DNA of 45,684 nt from Bacteroidota bacterium (GCA_021777835.1 JAJYDC010000021.1:1-45684); one strand, 5' to 3'; counted from the stretch's first letter, positions 17,670 through 27,991 are shown. Made by a program: numbers and translations. The notes: generated by a model from the letters alone, not told the origin.

Positions 17670-18266
17670 ATGAAGAAACTACCGTGCGTACCCAATATTG
17701 ATATCAAATTGCTTAGCTATCATCCAGTTGATAAGAGCAAATGGAAAGACTTTGAAAAACTCTTTGGTGAAAGAGGAGCGTGTGGCGGGTGCTGGTGTAT
17801 GGCATGGCGATTAAAGAACTCGGACTTTCAAATGCAGAAAGGTGCTGCTAATAAAAATGCAATTAAGAAAGCAATTTATTCTAATGAACATCCAGGCATA
17901 CTTGCATATTATGCGAAACAAGCCATTGGTTGGTGCGCTGTTGCTCCCAGAGAAAAATATATAAGATTAGAAAAGTCAAAAGTTCTTAGAAGAATTGATA
18001 ACAAACCAACTTGGTCGATTTCATGTTTCTTTATTGCAAAAGAATTTAGAAGGAAGGGTATTTCAAGTGAATTATTAAAAGCAGCAGTAGAATTTTGCAA
18101 ATCGCAGGGAGCAAAAATAGTTGAGGTATATCCGATTGTCCCTTACTCAGAAAATATCCCGGCATCATTTGCGTGGACAGGTATACCTTCCGCATGTGAA
18201 AAAGCAGGGTTCAAAGAAGTTGCACGAAGATCAAAATCACGTCCGATAATGCGCTATTATATATAA
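17670..18266 (+). CDS. GNAT family N-acetyltransferase
   Basis: A 198-residue GNAT protein. The acetyl-CoA binding segment is CFFIAKEFRRKGISSELLKAAVEF (RxxG-type loop). An N-terminal Cys-rich motif ACGGCWCMAWRL marks a known but uncharacterised GNAT branch. ATG 17670 is preferred to the TTG just before it, though no Shine-Dalgarno is visible. It follows the second aldo/keto reductase closely and may be co-transcribed. The acceptor is unknown. Confidence 0.8.
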   Translation: MKKLPCVPNIDIKLLSYHPVDKSKWKDFEKLFGERGACGGCWCMAWRLKNSDFQMQKGAANKNAIKKAIYSNEHPGILAYYAKQAIGWCAVAPREKYIRLEKSKVLRRIDNKPTWSISCFFIAKEFRRKGISSELLKAAVEFCKSQGAKIVEVYPIVPYSENIPASFAWTGIPSACEKAGFKEVARRSKSRPIMRYYI

Positions 18267-18396
18267 TCGAATAAAGCAACAGTAAAGTTTTCTTTTTATT
18301 TATACTCCAATTTACTTTATTTTTCCTTCACCTTTGCCTAATTTTGAAATGCAACTATGGTGAAATAGTTCAAAAAACGTTCAAATTAAAAATTAA

Positions 18397-19707
<1,311 letters not shown>

Positions 19708-19722
19708 AATGTAAGTAATAAG

Positions 19723-19752
19723 CCCGGTTTCACACGAAGCCGGGTTCAATTT
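19723..19752 (+). terminator. Intrinsic terminator of eno
   Basis: CCCGGTTTC (19723-19731) pairs with GAAGCCGGG (19736-19744), nine pairs with one T-G wobble and an ACAC loop, 15 bases after the enolase stop. The following TTCAATTTA is a weak T-tract. Confidence 0.65.
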
Positions 19753-19839
19753 ACGGATGTGATGTTATCATTTCTTTTACTATTCTTTCGACTTTTTAAT
19801 TCAAGGCTTTATTGTATATAAATAACCAAGAAAAATAAA

Positions 19840-20733
19840 TTGATATCATATATTGGTGAGCTTAGTGCTTTGTTAACTGCTTTCCTGTGGTCGGGGTCGT
19901 CATTCGCTTTTACTGCTGCTGCTGAAAGGCTTAGCTCTCTTCAATTAAATATAAATAGAATTTTCATTGCTGCGATCTTTCTTTATGCGACAATTATTTT
20001 ATCGGGAATCCAATTTTCAGTTTCTAGTACGCAAGTATATTATCTTGCATTAAGCGGTTTTATAGGATTAGTTTTTGGGGATACGTTTTTATTTAAGGCA
20101 TATCAGCATGTTGGTGCGCGAATTGGCATGTTATTAATGGCACTTTCACCGGCTATGAGCGCTGTGTTAGCTTACATTTTTTTGAAAGAATATTTATCTT
20201 TTTGGGGAATAGTTGGGATGTTAATTACGATGAGTGGAATTGCTCTTGTAATTTTTGAACGTAATGAAACTCCAGCTTCAAAATATAAAATAAGCAAAGC
20301 CGGAATATTCTTTGGGCTAATGGGCGCTCTAGGACAGGCCGGTGGTTTGATATTTGCAAAAATTGCTTTTAATTTAGGCACAATAAATGGATTTCTGGCG
20401 ACTTTTATAAGAATAGTTGCGGCATTTATAATTATGCTTCCTTTCTCTTTTGCTATTAGAAGATTTCAGAATCCATTTAAGTTTTATGCTAAGGATTTGA
20501 AAGCGCTAACCTTTACAATTGCAGGAACAATATTTGGACCTTATCTCGGAATAACATTTAGTCTGATTGCTGTTGAATACACTAAGGTGGGAATTGCCTC
20601 AACTTTAATGTCAATGATGCCGATTATTATGCTGCCAATTGTAAGATATTATTATAAAGAAAATCTAAAATGGCGATCAATAATTGGAGCAATTGTAGCT
20701 GTAGGTGGTGTATCAATCTTATTCTTGAGATAA
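19840..20733 (+). CDS. EamA/DMT-family transporter
   Basis: A 297-residue integral membrane protein with two EamA repeats and about ten membrane segments (for example LSALLTAFLWSGSSFAF at the start and IIGAIVAVGGVSILFL at the end). The family exports metabolites such as amino acids or nucleosides; the substrate is not predictable. No ATG is available near the N-terminus; the TTG at 19840 directly before ISYIGELSALLTAF gives a sensible first membrane helix. It lies 95 bases beyond the eno terminator. Confidence 0.85.
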   Translation: MISYIGELSALLTAFLWSGSSFAFTAAAERLSSLQLNINRIFIAAIFLYATIILSGIQFSVSSTQVYYLALSGFIGLVFGDTFLFKAYQHVGARIGMLLMALSPAMSAVLAYIFLKEYLSFWGIVGMLITMSGIALVIFERNETPASKYKISKAGIFFGLMGALGQAGGLIFAKIAFNLGTINGFLATFIRIVAAFIIMLPFSFAIRRFQNPFKFYAKDLKALTFTIAGTIFGPYLGITFSLIAVEYTKVGIASTLMSMMPIIMLPIVRYYYKENLKWRSIIGAIVAVGGVSILFLR

Positions 20734-21150
20734 AGAGTATTGGCCAATATTCGTAAGATTATTATTTATAAGAGTAATATAATGGGTTACATTTTGGGTA
20801 GTGCTTTAATCTAGAGTATGAATATAAGCACTAACGATCATTTCAGGTTACTGAATTGTATTAACAAAATATATAGCACGGTTTATTATTTTAACTTGGA
20901 GCATTTAGTCTATTCTGAAGAAGATTGACTCCCATACAAAGGGATATAGTCTCAAAAAATTTTTGCTTGCATGGAAATCATGTGTAGTAATTTCACGTCA
21001 ATATTATTTTGACATTTATAATAAGTTAGGTATAAACTGTAATAGTTATTATTCTATACAATTATTGTAACATCATGAATTTAATTCCAATATTTAAGTT
21101 ATGCTGAAAAATTACTCGATAGTTTATTTTAATAATATTTTATTTTCATC
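20734..21150. other. 417-bp intergenic region, no gene seen
   Basis: This AT-rich stretch contains stops in all frames I followed and no tRNA-like or long hairpin structure. Its only notable content is a sigma70-like promoter near the right end (21009-21036), overlapping a short GTCAA/TTGAC inverted pair beginning near 20998. Confidence 0.4.
21009..21036 (+). promoter_or_regulatory. Candidate sigma70-type promoter
   Basis: TTGACA (21009-21014) and TATAAA (21031-21036) are separated by 16 bases and face the small basic protein gene at 21151 and the glycosyltransferase at 21302. The match is good, but the background is very AT-rich. Confidence 0.35.
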
Positions 21151-21294
21151 ATGAAAAAAACTATAATAAAAATCAAAAGTATTGAAAAAAGAATCCCAGT
21201 CCCAAGGAAACCTCCCAAAGTAGAAGATGATTCTAAAAAATATAACCGTAAAAAAGAAATTGACAAAATTAGGAAAAACAGAAATAAAACATAA
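21151..21294 (+). CDS. Small basic protein (47 aa)
   Basis: ATG AAA AAA at 21151 opens a 47-codon frame ending at TAA 21292-21294, seven bases before the glycosyltransferase ATG. The product is strongly basic, begins KKTIIKIKSIEKR and contains VPRKPPKVEDDSKKYNRKK and a Lys/Arg-rich tail. The Pro-Arg-Lys-Pro-Pro segment and low hydrophobicity suggest a disordered, nucleic-acid-binding peptide. No Shine-Dalgarno is visible. I have only a general impression of similar small proteins in related genomes, so coding status is moderate. Confidence 0.5.
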   Translation: MKKTIIKIKSIEKRIPVPRKPPKVEDDSKKYNRKKEIDKIRKNRNKT

Positions 21295-21301
21295 AAATTA
21301 A

Positions 21302-22114
21302 ATGATAAAAGCTACAATTATACTATCCTTTTATAAGAGAATTGATTATTTAAAGTTAGTATTTGCAGGACTAGAAAGACAGACATTCAAAGATTTTGAG
21401 GTGGTTATTGCTGATGATGGTTCGCCTGGCGATGTGATAGCAGAAATTGAAAAGTTATCGGTTAAAGTCAAATTTCCCGTTATACATATATGGCATGAAG
21501 ACAAAGGTTTTAGGAAAAACAAAATCTTGAATAGTGCAATTAAAATTTCTAATTCGGATTTACTAATATTTGTAGATGCAGACTGTATACCGCATTCAGA
21601 ATTTATTTTGGAACATTATAAAAATAAAAAGGAGAAGTTATGTAATACAGGAAGAAGGGTAAATCTTTCGAATAGTATAACCCGTATACTATCTGAAGAA
21701 AATGTTAAGTCAGGTTTCTTAGAAAAGAATAAATTACGATTGATCATAGATGGATTATTTGGACATTCTTTTGATGTGGAAAAAGGTTTTTATTTTCAGA
21801 ATAAAATTTTACGAAAATACTTTAATTCAAAAAAGAGGGGTATTCTCGGATGTAACTTTTCAATATCTAAACAAGACTTTCTTGAAATTAACGGATTTGA
21901 TGAAAGATACGAAGCTCCTTCGATTGGAGAGGATTCTGATGTTCAATTTCGACTTGAATTGAATAATGTAAAAATAAATTCCTTAAACAATATTGCGGTG
22001 CAATATCATCTTAATCATAAAATTCAAAATCGACCGCAAATAAACCTCGATCTCTTTGAGGAAGTAAAAAAGTCAAAACTAAGCTTTACCCCCTTTGGAA
22101 TAGTGCGATTGTAA
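21302..22114 (+). CDS. Family 2 glycosyltransferase
   Basis: A 270-residue GT-A glycosyltransferase. The N-terminal ATIILSFYKRIDYLKLVFAG and VVIADDGSPGD form the nucleotide-sugar site; FVDADCIPH is the DXD metal site (about residues 91-96); GCNFSISKQDFLEINGFDERYE and GEDSDVQFRL match the C-terminal galactosyltransferase-like region with its catalytic ED. No signal peptide, so it acts in the cytoplasm, probably on surface glycans. It follows a 47-aa gene by seven bases. It is not in a glycan cluster, so the product is unknown. Confidence 0.87.
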   Translation: MIKATIILSFYKRIDYLKLVFAGLERQTFKDFEVVIADDGSPGDVIAEIEKLSVKVKFPVIHIWHEDKGFRKNKILNSAIKISNSDLLIFVDADCIPHSEFILEHYKNKKEKLCNTGRRVNLSNSITRILSEENVKSGFLEKNKLRLIIDGLFGHSFDVEKGFYFQNKILRKYFNSKKRGILGCNFSISKQDFLEINGFDERYEAPSIGEDSDVQFRLELNNVKINSLNNIAVQYHLNHKIQNRPQINLDLFEEVKKSKLSFTPFGIVRL

Positions 22115-22254
22115 CTTTAAGCACATAAAATCTATTTTTTGACCTAGTCTGATATTATTTTAACAAATATTCTCACCAAGTCTTGTTTTTTTTTAACCTA
22201 CGCCTTATATTTAAAGTCAAGAAGCCAATAAATCCTTAAAAATTTAGGTGACAA

Positions 22255-22701
22255 ATGTTAGACGATTTAGACATTAAAATATTAAATATTCTACAAAAGA
22301 ACGGCAGAACAAAAAGAAATGAAATTGCCGAGGCTATCGGTCTTTCTATACCTTCTGTAAGCGAAAGACTTCATAAACTTGAAGAAAGAGGCGTAATTGA
22401 GGGATATTATACAAAAGTAAATAAAAAAGCGTTCGGGTATGACATAATGGCTTATATTCTAGTGACAATGGAGTCATCCAAACATTATAAATCATTCATC
22501 CCCCGAGTAGAAAAAACTCCGCAGATTATCGAATGCCACTCTGTTCTTGGCGAAGGCTCTCATTTATTAAAAGCAATTGTAAAAAAAACTGAATCTTTGG
22601 AAAACCTTCTTAGCGAAATTCAATCTTGGCCCGGAGTAATTTCCACAAAAACAACTTTTGTTCTTTCCACAATAAAGGAAACAACAGCAATAGACATTTA
22701 A
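22255..22701 (+). CDS. Lrp/AsnC family transcriptional regulator
   Basis: A 148-residue regulator. Residues 1-60 form the Lrp helix-turn-helix (LDDLDIKILNILQKNGRTKRNEIAEAIGLS followed by SVSERLHKLEERGVIEGY), and the rest is an AsnC/RAM ligand-binding domain (CHSVLGEGSHLLKAIVK). It is 33 bases upstream of glutamine synthetase on the same strand, so it likely senses an amino acid and controls the glnA operon, possibly also itself. AGGTG precedes the ATG. Confidence 0.92.
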   Translation: MLDDLDIKILNILQKNGRTKRNEIAEAIGLSIPSVSERLHKLEERGVIEGYYTKVNKKAFGYDIMAYILVTMESSKHYKSFIPRVEKTPQIIECHSVLGEGSHLLKAIVKKTESLENLLSEIQSWPGVISTKTTFVLSTIKETTAIDI

Positions 22702-22734
22702 TTAATTATAAAAAAATAATATAAAGGAAATAAT

Positions 22735-24162
22735 ATGGCAAAAACAAATTCTCCATTAGATGGTGTTTTTAGTTTTATCAAAACTAAGGGGGTTAAATTT
22801 GTAGATCTTAAATTTATGGACTTTCCAGGTCAATGGCAGCATTTTACAGTACCAGTATCGCAGTTCAAAGAAAATTCATTTGTGGATGGATTCGGCTTTG
22901 ATGGGTCTTCAATACGCGGTTGGAAAGCAATCAATGAAAGTGATATGTTAATTATTCCAGATTCTAAAACAATGAATATGGATCCTTTCGTAGAATCTCC
23001 TACTGTCAGTTTTATTTGCGATGTTTATGAACCCTCAACGAAAGAAAAATATTCCAGATGCCCCAGAAATATAGCTCATAAAGCGGAAGCATATTTAATT
23101 TCAACAGGAATTGCGGATACAGCCTTTTTTGGTCCTGAAGCTGAATTCTTTATTTTTGACGATGTAAGATTTGATTCACAGCCTAACAGCAGTTTCTACT
23201 TTGTAGATTCTATTGAAGGAAAGTGGAATAGCGGAAGGGAAGAGTCTCCAAACTTAGGTTATAAACCAAGGTACAAAGAAGGATATTTCCCCGTGCCGCC
23301 TACAGATTCTCTGGTCGACCTTCGTAATGAAATGGTGCTTAATTTGATAGATGCCGGTATTGATGTTGAGGCACAACATCACGAAGTGGCAAGCGGAGGT
23401 CAATGCGAAATTGACTTACGTTTTGAACCACTTGTAAAAGCAGCAGACCAGCTAATGTTGTTTAAATATATTGTTAAGAATACTGCTAAAAAGAACAACA
23501 AAACCGTTACTTATATGCCTAAACCAATTTTTGGAGATAATGGAAGCGGTATGCACGTCCACTCAAGTTTGTGGAAAAAAGGGAAACCACTTTTTGCAGG
23601 TTCCGGATATGCTGGTTTAAGTGAAATGGCTTTATATTTTATCGGGGGACTGTTAAAACATGCACCGTCACTTCTTGCATTTACAAATCCGACGACAAAT
23701 TCTTATAAAAGACTTGTTCCAGGATTTGAAGCGCCAGTTAATTTGGCATATTCTCAACGCAATAGAAGCGCTTCTTGCAGAATTCCGATGTACTCGAACA
23801 GCCCAAAGGCTAAAAGAGTCGAATTTAGATGCCCTGATCCAGCTGCAAATCCTTATTTAGCATTCCCAGCAATTTTATTAGCAGGAATAGATGGTATCAT
23901 CAATAGAATTGATCCGGGTGAACCACTTGACAAAGATATATATGATATGTCTCCAGAAGAATTAAAGGATGTTCCGTCAACTCCGGGAAGCTTAGGAGAA
24001 GCGTTAAAAGCCTTAGCAGATGATCATGAATATCTGTTGAAGGGCGATGTTTTTACTTCCGACGTAATTGAAACATGGATTCAATATAAAACCGATAAGG
24101 AAATTAAACCGATGGCTTTGCAGCCACATCCTTATGAGTTCTCTTTATACTATGATGTTTAG
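22735..24162 (+). CDS. glnA: Glutamine synthetase type I
   Basis: A 475-residue GSI enzyme joining ammonia to glutamate with ATP. Signatures in order are [55 protein letters not shown], the long [22 protein letters not shown] stretch and [15 protein letters not shown]. Near the end [12 protein letters not shown] keeps the tyrosine that is adenylylated in GSI-beta enzymes, so covalent regulation is possible. It is the last gene of an Lrp-glnA unit and is followed by a strong terminator. Confidence 0.97.
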   Translation: MAKTNSPLDGVFSFIKTKGVKFVDLKFMDFPGQWQHFTVPVSQFKENSFVDGFGFDGSSIRGWKAINESDMLIIPDSKTMNMDPFVESPTVSFICDVYEPSTKEKYSRCPRNIAHKAEAYLISTGIADTAFFGPEAEFFIFDDVRFDSQPNSSFYFVDSIEGKWNSGREESPNLGYKPRYKEGYFPVPPTDSLVDLRNEMVLNLIDAGIDVEAQHHEVASGGQCEIDLRFEPLVKAADQLMLFKYIVKNTAKKNNKTVTYMPKPIFGDNGSGMHVHSSLWKKGKPLFAGSGYAGLSEMALYFIGGLLKHAPSLLAFTNPTTNSYKRLVPGFEAPVNLAYSQRNRSASCRIPMYSNSPKAKRVEFRCPDPAANPYLAFPAILLAGIDGIINRIDPGEPLDKDIYDMSPEELKDVPSTPGSLGEALKALADDHEYLLKGDVFTSDVIETWIQYKTDKEIKPMALQPHPYEFSLYYDV

Positions 24163-24183
24163 TTTGATGATCCGATAAAAATG

Positions 24184-24213
24184 AAGGGCGAATTTCATTC
24201 GCCCTTTTTTATT
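24184..24213 (+). terminator. Strong intrinsic terminator of glnA
   Basis: AAGGGCGAAT (24184-24193) pairs perfectly with ATTCGCCCTT (24197-24206) around a TTC loop, followed by a T-rich tract (TTTTATTTTT), 21 bases after the glnA stop. This is the clearest rho-independent terminator in the window. Confidence 0.92.
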
Positions 24214-24270
24214 TTTAAAATATATTGAAATAATCTAATTTATTATAATACAATAAGATAATAATATAAA

Positions 24271-24304
24271 AGTCACAAATAAGTAACAAAATACTTTGAA
24301 AAAA
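24271..24304 (+). repeat. Candidate left attachment site / integrase arm repeat
   Basis: AGTCACAAA (24271-24279) is followed 12 bases on by AGTAACAAAA (24283-24292) and then by TTTGAAAAAA. The same order and spacing occurs at 30335-30368 in direct orientation, just beyond the integrase start. 27 of 34 bases agree without gaps. Short repeats next to an integrase are typical of its binding sites. Confidence 0.45.
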
Positions 24305-24337
24305 CAACAGATATAATGGAAAAAAATATAAATTAAA

Positions 24338-24369
24338 TGGTTGCGCAAACCTCATGATTTGCTCAACCA
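24338..24369 (-). terminator. Stem-loop after lipoprotein pseudogene
   Basis: TGGTTGCGCAAA (24338-24349) pairs with TTTGCTCAACCA (24358-24369), 11 of 12 positions, around an eight-base loop. Read on the minus strand it lies 25 bases after the pseudogene stop and is followed by T-rich DNA (a run of seven T further on), so it may end transcription of the cargo genes. Confidence 0.5.
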
Positions 24370-24394
24370 CTTATAAAAATCATTATCAAATATA

Positions 24395-24770
24395 TTATTG
24401 CTGTTTCTCTAAAATTGCATTTACATTATTTTGATCGAATCTATACCGGGCTCCGGTAACTATATCAATTCTACTGGAACCAAGCCACCTATAATATCTA
24501 AGATTACTCAGCCAGCCCCTACACCGTTTGTAATTCGGTAACTCTTAGTCTGATAACCAGTTTTTTTGAACTCGACAGTATATTCTTGGTTTCATTTAAG
24601 CCTATCTTACAAGGCGTATCTCCAGTTTTCGCTCCGTTTGTTCTAACTTCGGCAGAGCCTTGACCTCCATCAAAACTCATATTCTCATTAGTACCTTGAA
24701 AAATAAAAGCACAACCATTGAAGATAAATGCGGCTACTGCAATTAAACAAAAAAAGTCCCTAACTTGCAC
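24395..24770 (-). pseudogene. Decayed PEGA-type lipoprotein gene
   Basis: The reading frame from GTG 24770 encodes a lipoprotein signal ending FNGC, then AFIFQGTNENMSF and AEVRTNGAKTGDTP, which fit the family pattern 'GCAxIFxGTxxxVxFxSxPxGAxVxxNGxxxGxTP'. After LNETK (near 24585) the frame is lost, but a one-base shift restores YTVEFKKTGYQTKSYRITNG as expected for the family. That frame meets TGA at 24508-24510 where Trp is expected, continues VILDIIGGLVPVE, and after a second shift near 24450 resumes DIVTGARYRFDQNNVNAIL to a TAA at 24395. Two frameshifts and one stop make it a pseudogene (or sequencing errors, less likely with three lesions). Confidence 0.8.
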
Positions 24771-24876
24771 ATTTGTTCAATTATCTTCACTTTTCGTATT
24801 ATTTTCTTATCATTTATCTTAAAGAAATCATTTTACAAAAGCGCCGCAATATATTTTACGGCACTTATAAATATAA

Positions 24877-25545
24877 TTATGGATTGAATTGATAAGTATA
24901 AGTATAGCCACTCAACCAACCCCAAATGGTACCTGTTAGTGCACCCAAGGGAATACCAACGATATAAATAAATATATTCTTGTGGCTTCGGTTATAGACA
25001 TCATTTCTGTTTACAAATTGATCTAGGATGTAACTTACACCAAATCCTGATACTGCACCAATTAGAAATCCTGACGGAATACCAAGCCAGTGATTTTTGT
25101 AATTTACTTCTTTTACTTTTTTAAGTGGAATTTTTTCACCAAATACGTTTTCCCTTACAGTATATTCTATTGAAGAATCAGGAAGTATTCTGACGTCATC
25201 ACCTTTTAATTTCTTTCCGTTTGTCAAAATAACTTCATGCAATGGATAGGTAAAATCCGTATCATAATATTCTTTTATTTCTTTAACAGAACTTCGCCTT
25301 AATATAACCGTATGTTTTATGTTCGTTATAGCCAGAAGGCTATCATCGGATAAAATAGCACCGTAAGGAACTGAAAATGAGCTGTCGTTTGATAAAGTAA
25401 CATTTATATTTTTATATTTAACTGAATTATTAAAATCTTCATAGAATTTTTCTTTAGAAGAAAAATCTTTAATTGTATAAGTTGAGGAGCAGCCTAAAAT
25501 GACTAAGGAAGAAAATAATACTATTAAATAATAAATTGATTTCAT
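24877..25545 (-). CDS. Lipoprotein of unknown function with C-terminal glycine-rich membrane segments
   Basis: A 222-residue protein from ATG 25545; a longer upstream frame exists but this start directly gives a lipoprotein signal (KSIYYLIVLFSSLVILGCSS, lipid-attached Cys19). The middle part is strand-rich and polar, with two 'VILRRSSVKEIKEY' and 'VILTNGKKLKGDDV' elements resembling repeats found in envelope proteins with small beta-domains. The C-terminus has two glycine-rich hydrophobic segments (about residues 155-178 and 195-215). It starts 16 bases after the preceding lipoprotein gene. Function unknown. Confidence 0.75.
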   Translation of the reverse strand: MKSIYYLIVLFSSLVILGCSSTYTIKDFSSKEKFYEDFNNSVKYKNINVTLSNDSSFSVPYGAILSDDSLLAITNIKHTVILRRSSVKEIKEYYDTDFTYPLHEVILTNGKKLKGDDVRILPDSSIEYTVRENVFGEKIPLKKVKEVNYKNHWLGIPSGFLIGAVSGFGVSYILDQFVNRNDVYNRSHKNIFIYIVGIPLGALTGTIWGWLSGYTYTYQFNP

Positions 25546-25561
25546 AACAGTCCTTCTTAAA

Positions 25562-26761
25562 TTAATTAGCGACGTATTGAACGCGGCCCGTATAATATGA
25601 ATCGGATATATACCAGATACCATAGGGCCAAATACAATTTGTACATGGATTAGAAGTATCACACTTCCATATAATTTCAATCTGTTTTTCCTGCCTTAAA
25701 AGCCATCCGTTTTCCCATGCATCTGTACAGAAACTTTGTAATGCAGTTAAATCACCTGTTCCTGCCCAAAGCCATATCTGGTTAATATTTTGATCTGTGC
25801 CATTCGCTAATTTAAAACAACAGTCCCAATATCCCCAATGTGCCAAAACATTATCTAGCCAATTTGAAAAAACGTGAGCAGGGCTGTAATAATTTGTATA
25901 TTCATTCCAATAATCACAAGGGCTCCCACAGGCATCTGCTGCATATGTGTCGCACATTACATAATAATTACTGCCCTGATATAATCCTAATTGCGCACCC
26001 CAATTATACCATTTTGCGCATGCTGTTTTTTCTGGCCAATTAAAATCAGTAAGCAAAACTTTGGCACCAGTGTTCCAATTGTTGATCAAAGACTCCAAGC
26101 TTTTAGTATCTGTGTACGAATAACTATATTTTGCAGGTTCATCAATCTCATAATACCCACATTTTGAATAGTGCTTAGAAGTATCTTGAAGTATTGCAAG
26201 TGCATTAGTAGGATTTAAGTAGGAGACCATAATATTAGAATAGGGAAATCCAGCACCATGTACTGTTTCAATATTATCAAAACTAGAAGCTGCATATAAA
26301 GAAAACCCATAAATGTTTTTAGCATCAGAACACGATATTAAATTCAAATCATTTGAAATTCCTAAAGATTTTCCGGCGACAGCTTGAAAATCCATTTCTT
26401 GTTCATAATCGTATTCTAAATGAACTCCACATGTTAAAAGGTTAGGAGATATAACATTAGTCCTGGTAGAAATATTTTTATGAGTAGAGAAATATTTATC
26501 TACCATTGCAATCTTTTCAGCAGACATGCTTCTGCTTACTAGTATTGTTTTCTTGCTTAACGGCAAGTAGACAGAAGTGTCGGGTGAAATGGAATTTGTA
26601 TTAGTTATTTGCTTAGCCATAGATTTTGTATTAAGCGAAGTGGTTTTGCTTTGTGTGTTAGGTGGCGAAGTGATTGCATTTTCGCTGCTGCAACTTTGCA
26701 AAATAACAGTGAAAAGGGAAAGAAGAACAAAAAGGATTGAAACGTGGATTAAGTTTTTCAT
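25562..26761 (-). CDS. Large secreted lipoprotein of unknown function
   Basis: A 399-residue protein. ATG 26761 is chosen over 26773 because GGGAG lies five bases before it; the signal ends in a lipobox LQSC (Cys24). A Ser/Thr-rich linker (about 25-75) is followed by a domain very rich in Trp, Tyr and Cys, including YYEIDEPAKYSYSY, VLLTDFNWPEK, and WDCCFKLANG, and a Cys-rich C-terminus (CDTSNPCTNC). The EIDEP and VLLTDFNWP strands recall TIM-barrel glycosidase-like folds, but no known family is recognised. It is the first of a two-gene lipoprotein unit inside or beside the mobile element. Confidence 0.75.
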   Translation of the reverse strand: MKNLIHVSILFVLLSLFTVILQSCSSENAITSPPNTQSKTTSLNTKSMAKQITNTNSISPDTSVYLPLSKKTILVSRSMSAEKIAMVDKYFSTHKNISTRTNVISPNLLTCGVHLEYDYEQEMDFQAVAGKSLGISNDLNLISCSDAKNIYGFSLYAASSFDNIETVHGAGFPYSNIMVSYLNPTNALAILQDTSKHYSKCGYYEIDEPAKYSYSYTDTKSLESLINNWNTGAKVLLTDFNWPEKTACAKWYNWGAQLGLYQGSNYYVMCDTYAADACGSPCDYWNEYTNYYSPAHVFSNWLDNVLAHWGYWDCCFKLANGTDQNINQIWLWAGTGDLTALQSFCTDAWENGWLLRQEKQIEIIWKCDTSNPCTNCIWPYGIWYISDSYYTGRVQYVAN

Positions 26762-27039
26762 ATTAACTCCCATTAAAATTAAAAAAAAATAATTTTGTAT
26801 AATATACGTTATAAGAAGGTGCGAAGCAAAAAAGCCCCTTTCTATACTTAAATTTAGCTAATTTTTACTAAAATAAGGAAATCTTAAAGTTAAAAATTAC
26901 AAAACAATAGGTAAAATTTAGCATTTTACTGATAAATTTAATGAAACATAATTTGCTTAAGATGATTTTTCATTGGAAAAGAACAAAATTTTAACGATTT
27001 ACATTACTTATGAAACTTTATTCTTTTTTTTGACTTGAA

Positions 27040-27058
27040 AGTCGAAAATAGTTACAAG
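27040..27058 (+). repeat. Weaker copy of the att-like repeat beside rep
   Basis: AGTCGAAAATAGTTACAAG (27040-27058) resembles AGTCACAAAATAGTAACAAA at the right end, with one gap and two or three mismatches. It ends three bases before the rep stop codon, so it could mark a smaller element of about 3.3 kb, or be an internal integrase site. The rest of 26774-27061 shows no gene. Confidence 0.3.
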
Positions 27059-27061
27059 TTT

Positions 27062-27991
27062 TTATAATTTTTTCCTTCTTGCTTTTTCAAGTTTTAGTTT
27101 TTCATAGTCTTGATCTTGCACAAAAATTTCACCGGTCTTATCATTAATCCAATTCTTTTCCTTATTCATATAATTAAAGGTCTCAATTAATTTAGCATCC
27201 TCAATATCATTGAATTTTTCTTCTTTTGATTCAATTGTTTCTTTAGTTAAATGAATATTTTTTGCAGTAAATAATCTCTTTCCCTCTATTGCTTTTAATA
27301 AATGATATACCATTCTTATATTACTTACTGTTATATCATTTATCTTAAATAAATATTTAAAATTTTCTAATATACTTTTTTCTTGCTTTTCTAAATATTG
27401 AGCTTTGATATTAGCTTTTTCCTTAAAGTATTTAAGCCAAAAATCTATTAGTAATTTCCCGTATTCAATTACCTCTGTCTCTTTTTGACCGGCTAACAAA
27501 ATATGAAAATGAACATTATAAGTATTTGACTTTTCATTTAATGTAGTTTCAAAACTTCTAAACATTTTTATTGTTTTATTTAGTCCCCTATAGGCTTTAT
27601 CCTTTCTAAGAGATGAGTTATTAAAGAAGTCATACATTTTATCAATCGTTGACTTTAAATCGCTCTGACCTGGATTTCTGACCGTTAAAACCATATGATA
27701 TTTAATGTTCTCTCCTTTAATAGGGTCTAAATATTTATCTAAAAACTTTGCTAACCTAATAGAATTACAAACTGAGCAAGTTTTTTCTTTACAAAATATA
27801 GATTTTACAACACCGTTAGAATAGATTTCCAAACGAGAAGAACATTTAATTTGTCTAATCATTCTTTTTATCATCATTTCATCATTGGGAAAATTTGCCT
27901 TTACAAAAGCTAACATTTTATAAGCAAACTTAGAGGATAATTTTTTCTTTAGACCTCTTTTGGCAATCAGAGATTTATCAGTGAGAAGCAT
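27062..27991 (-). CDS. Rolling-circle replication initiator (HUH endonuclease, Rep_1-like)
   Basis: A 309-residue protein with rolling-circle Rep motifs: a Cys cluster C67, C72, C75 (CKEKTCSVCNSIR), motif 1 YHMVLTVRNPGQ (about 98-109), the metal-binding HFH at 161-163 (motif 2, HUH) and the tyrosine motif KYLFK with Tyr213 and Lys216 (motif 3). These fit Rep proteins of pC194/pUB110-type plasmids, which nick one strand at an origin and stay joined to the 5' end. Lys-rich C-terminus. It starts 18 bases after the HTH gene, so it shares a transcript. No ssDNA primase or mobilization protein is near. A 21-bp-stem hairpin at 29144 is a candidate origin. Confidence 0.8.
   Translation of the reverse strand: MLLTDKSLIAKRGLKKKLSSKFAYKMLAFVKANFPNDEMMIKRMIRQIKCSSRLEIYSNGVVKSIFCKEKTCSVCNSIRLAKFLDKYLDPIKGENIKYHMVLTVRNPGQSDLKSTIDKMYDFFNNSSLRKDKAYRGLNKTIKMFRSFETTLNEKSNTYNVHFHILLAGQKETEVIEYGKLLIDFWLKYFKEKANIKAQYLEKQEKSILENFKYLFKINDITVSNIRMVYHLLKAIEGKRLFTAKNIHLTKETIESKEEKFNDIEDAKLIETFNYMNKEKNWINDKTGEIFVQDQDYEKLKLEKARRKKL

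Noticed and set aside
24338-24369. Terminal inverted repeat of the mobile element
   Set aside because: The pairing arms face each other over eight bases like a stem-loop terminator; no matching copy is seen at the right end.
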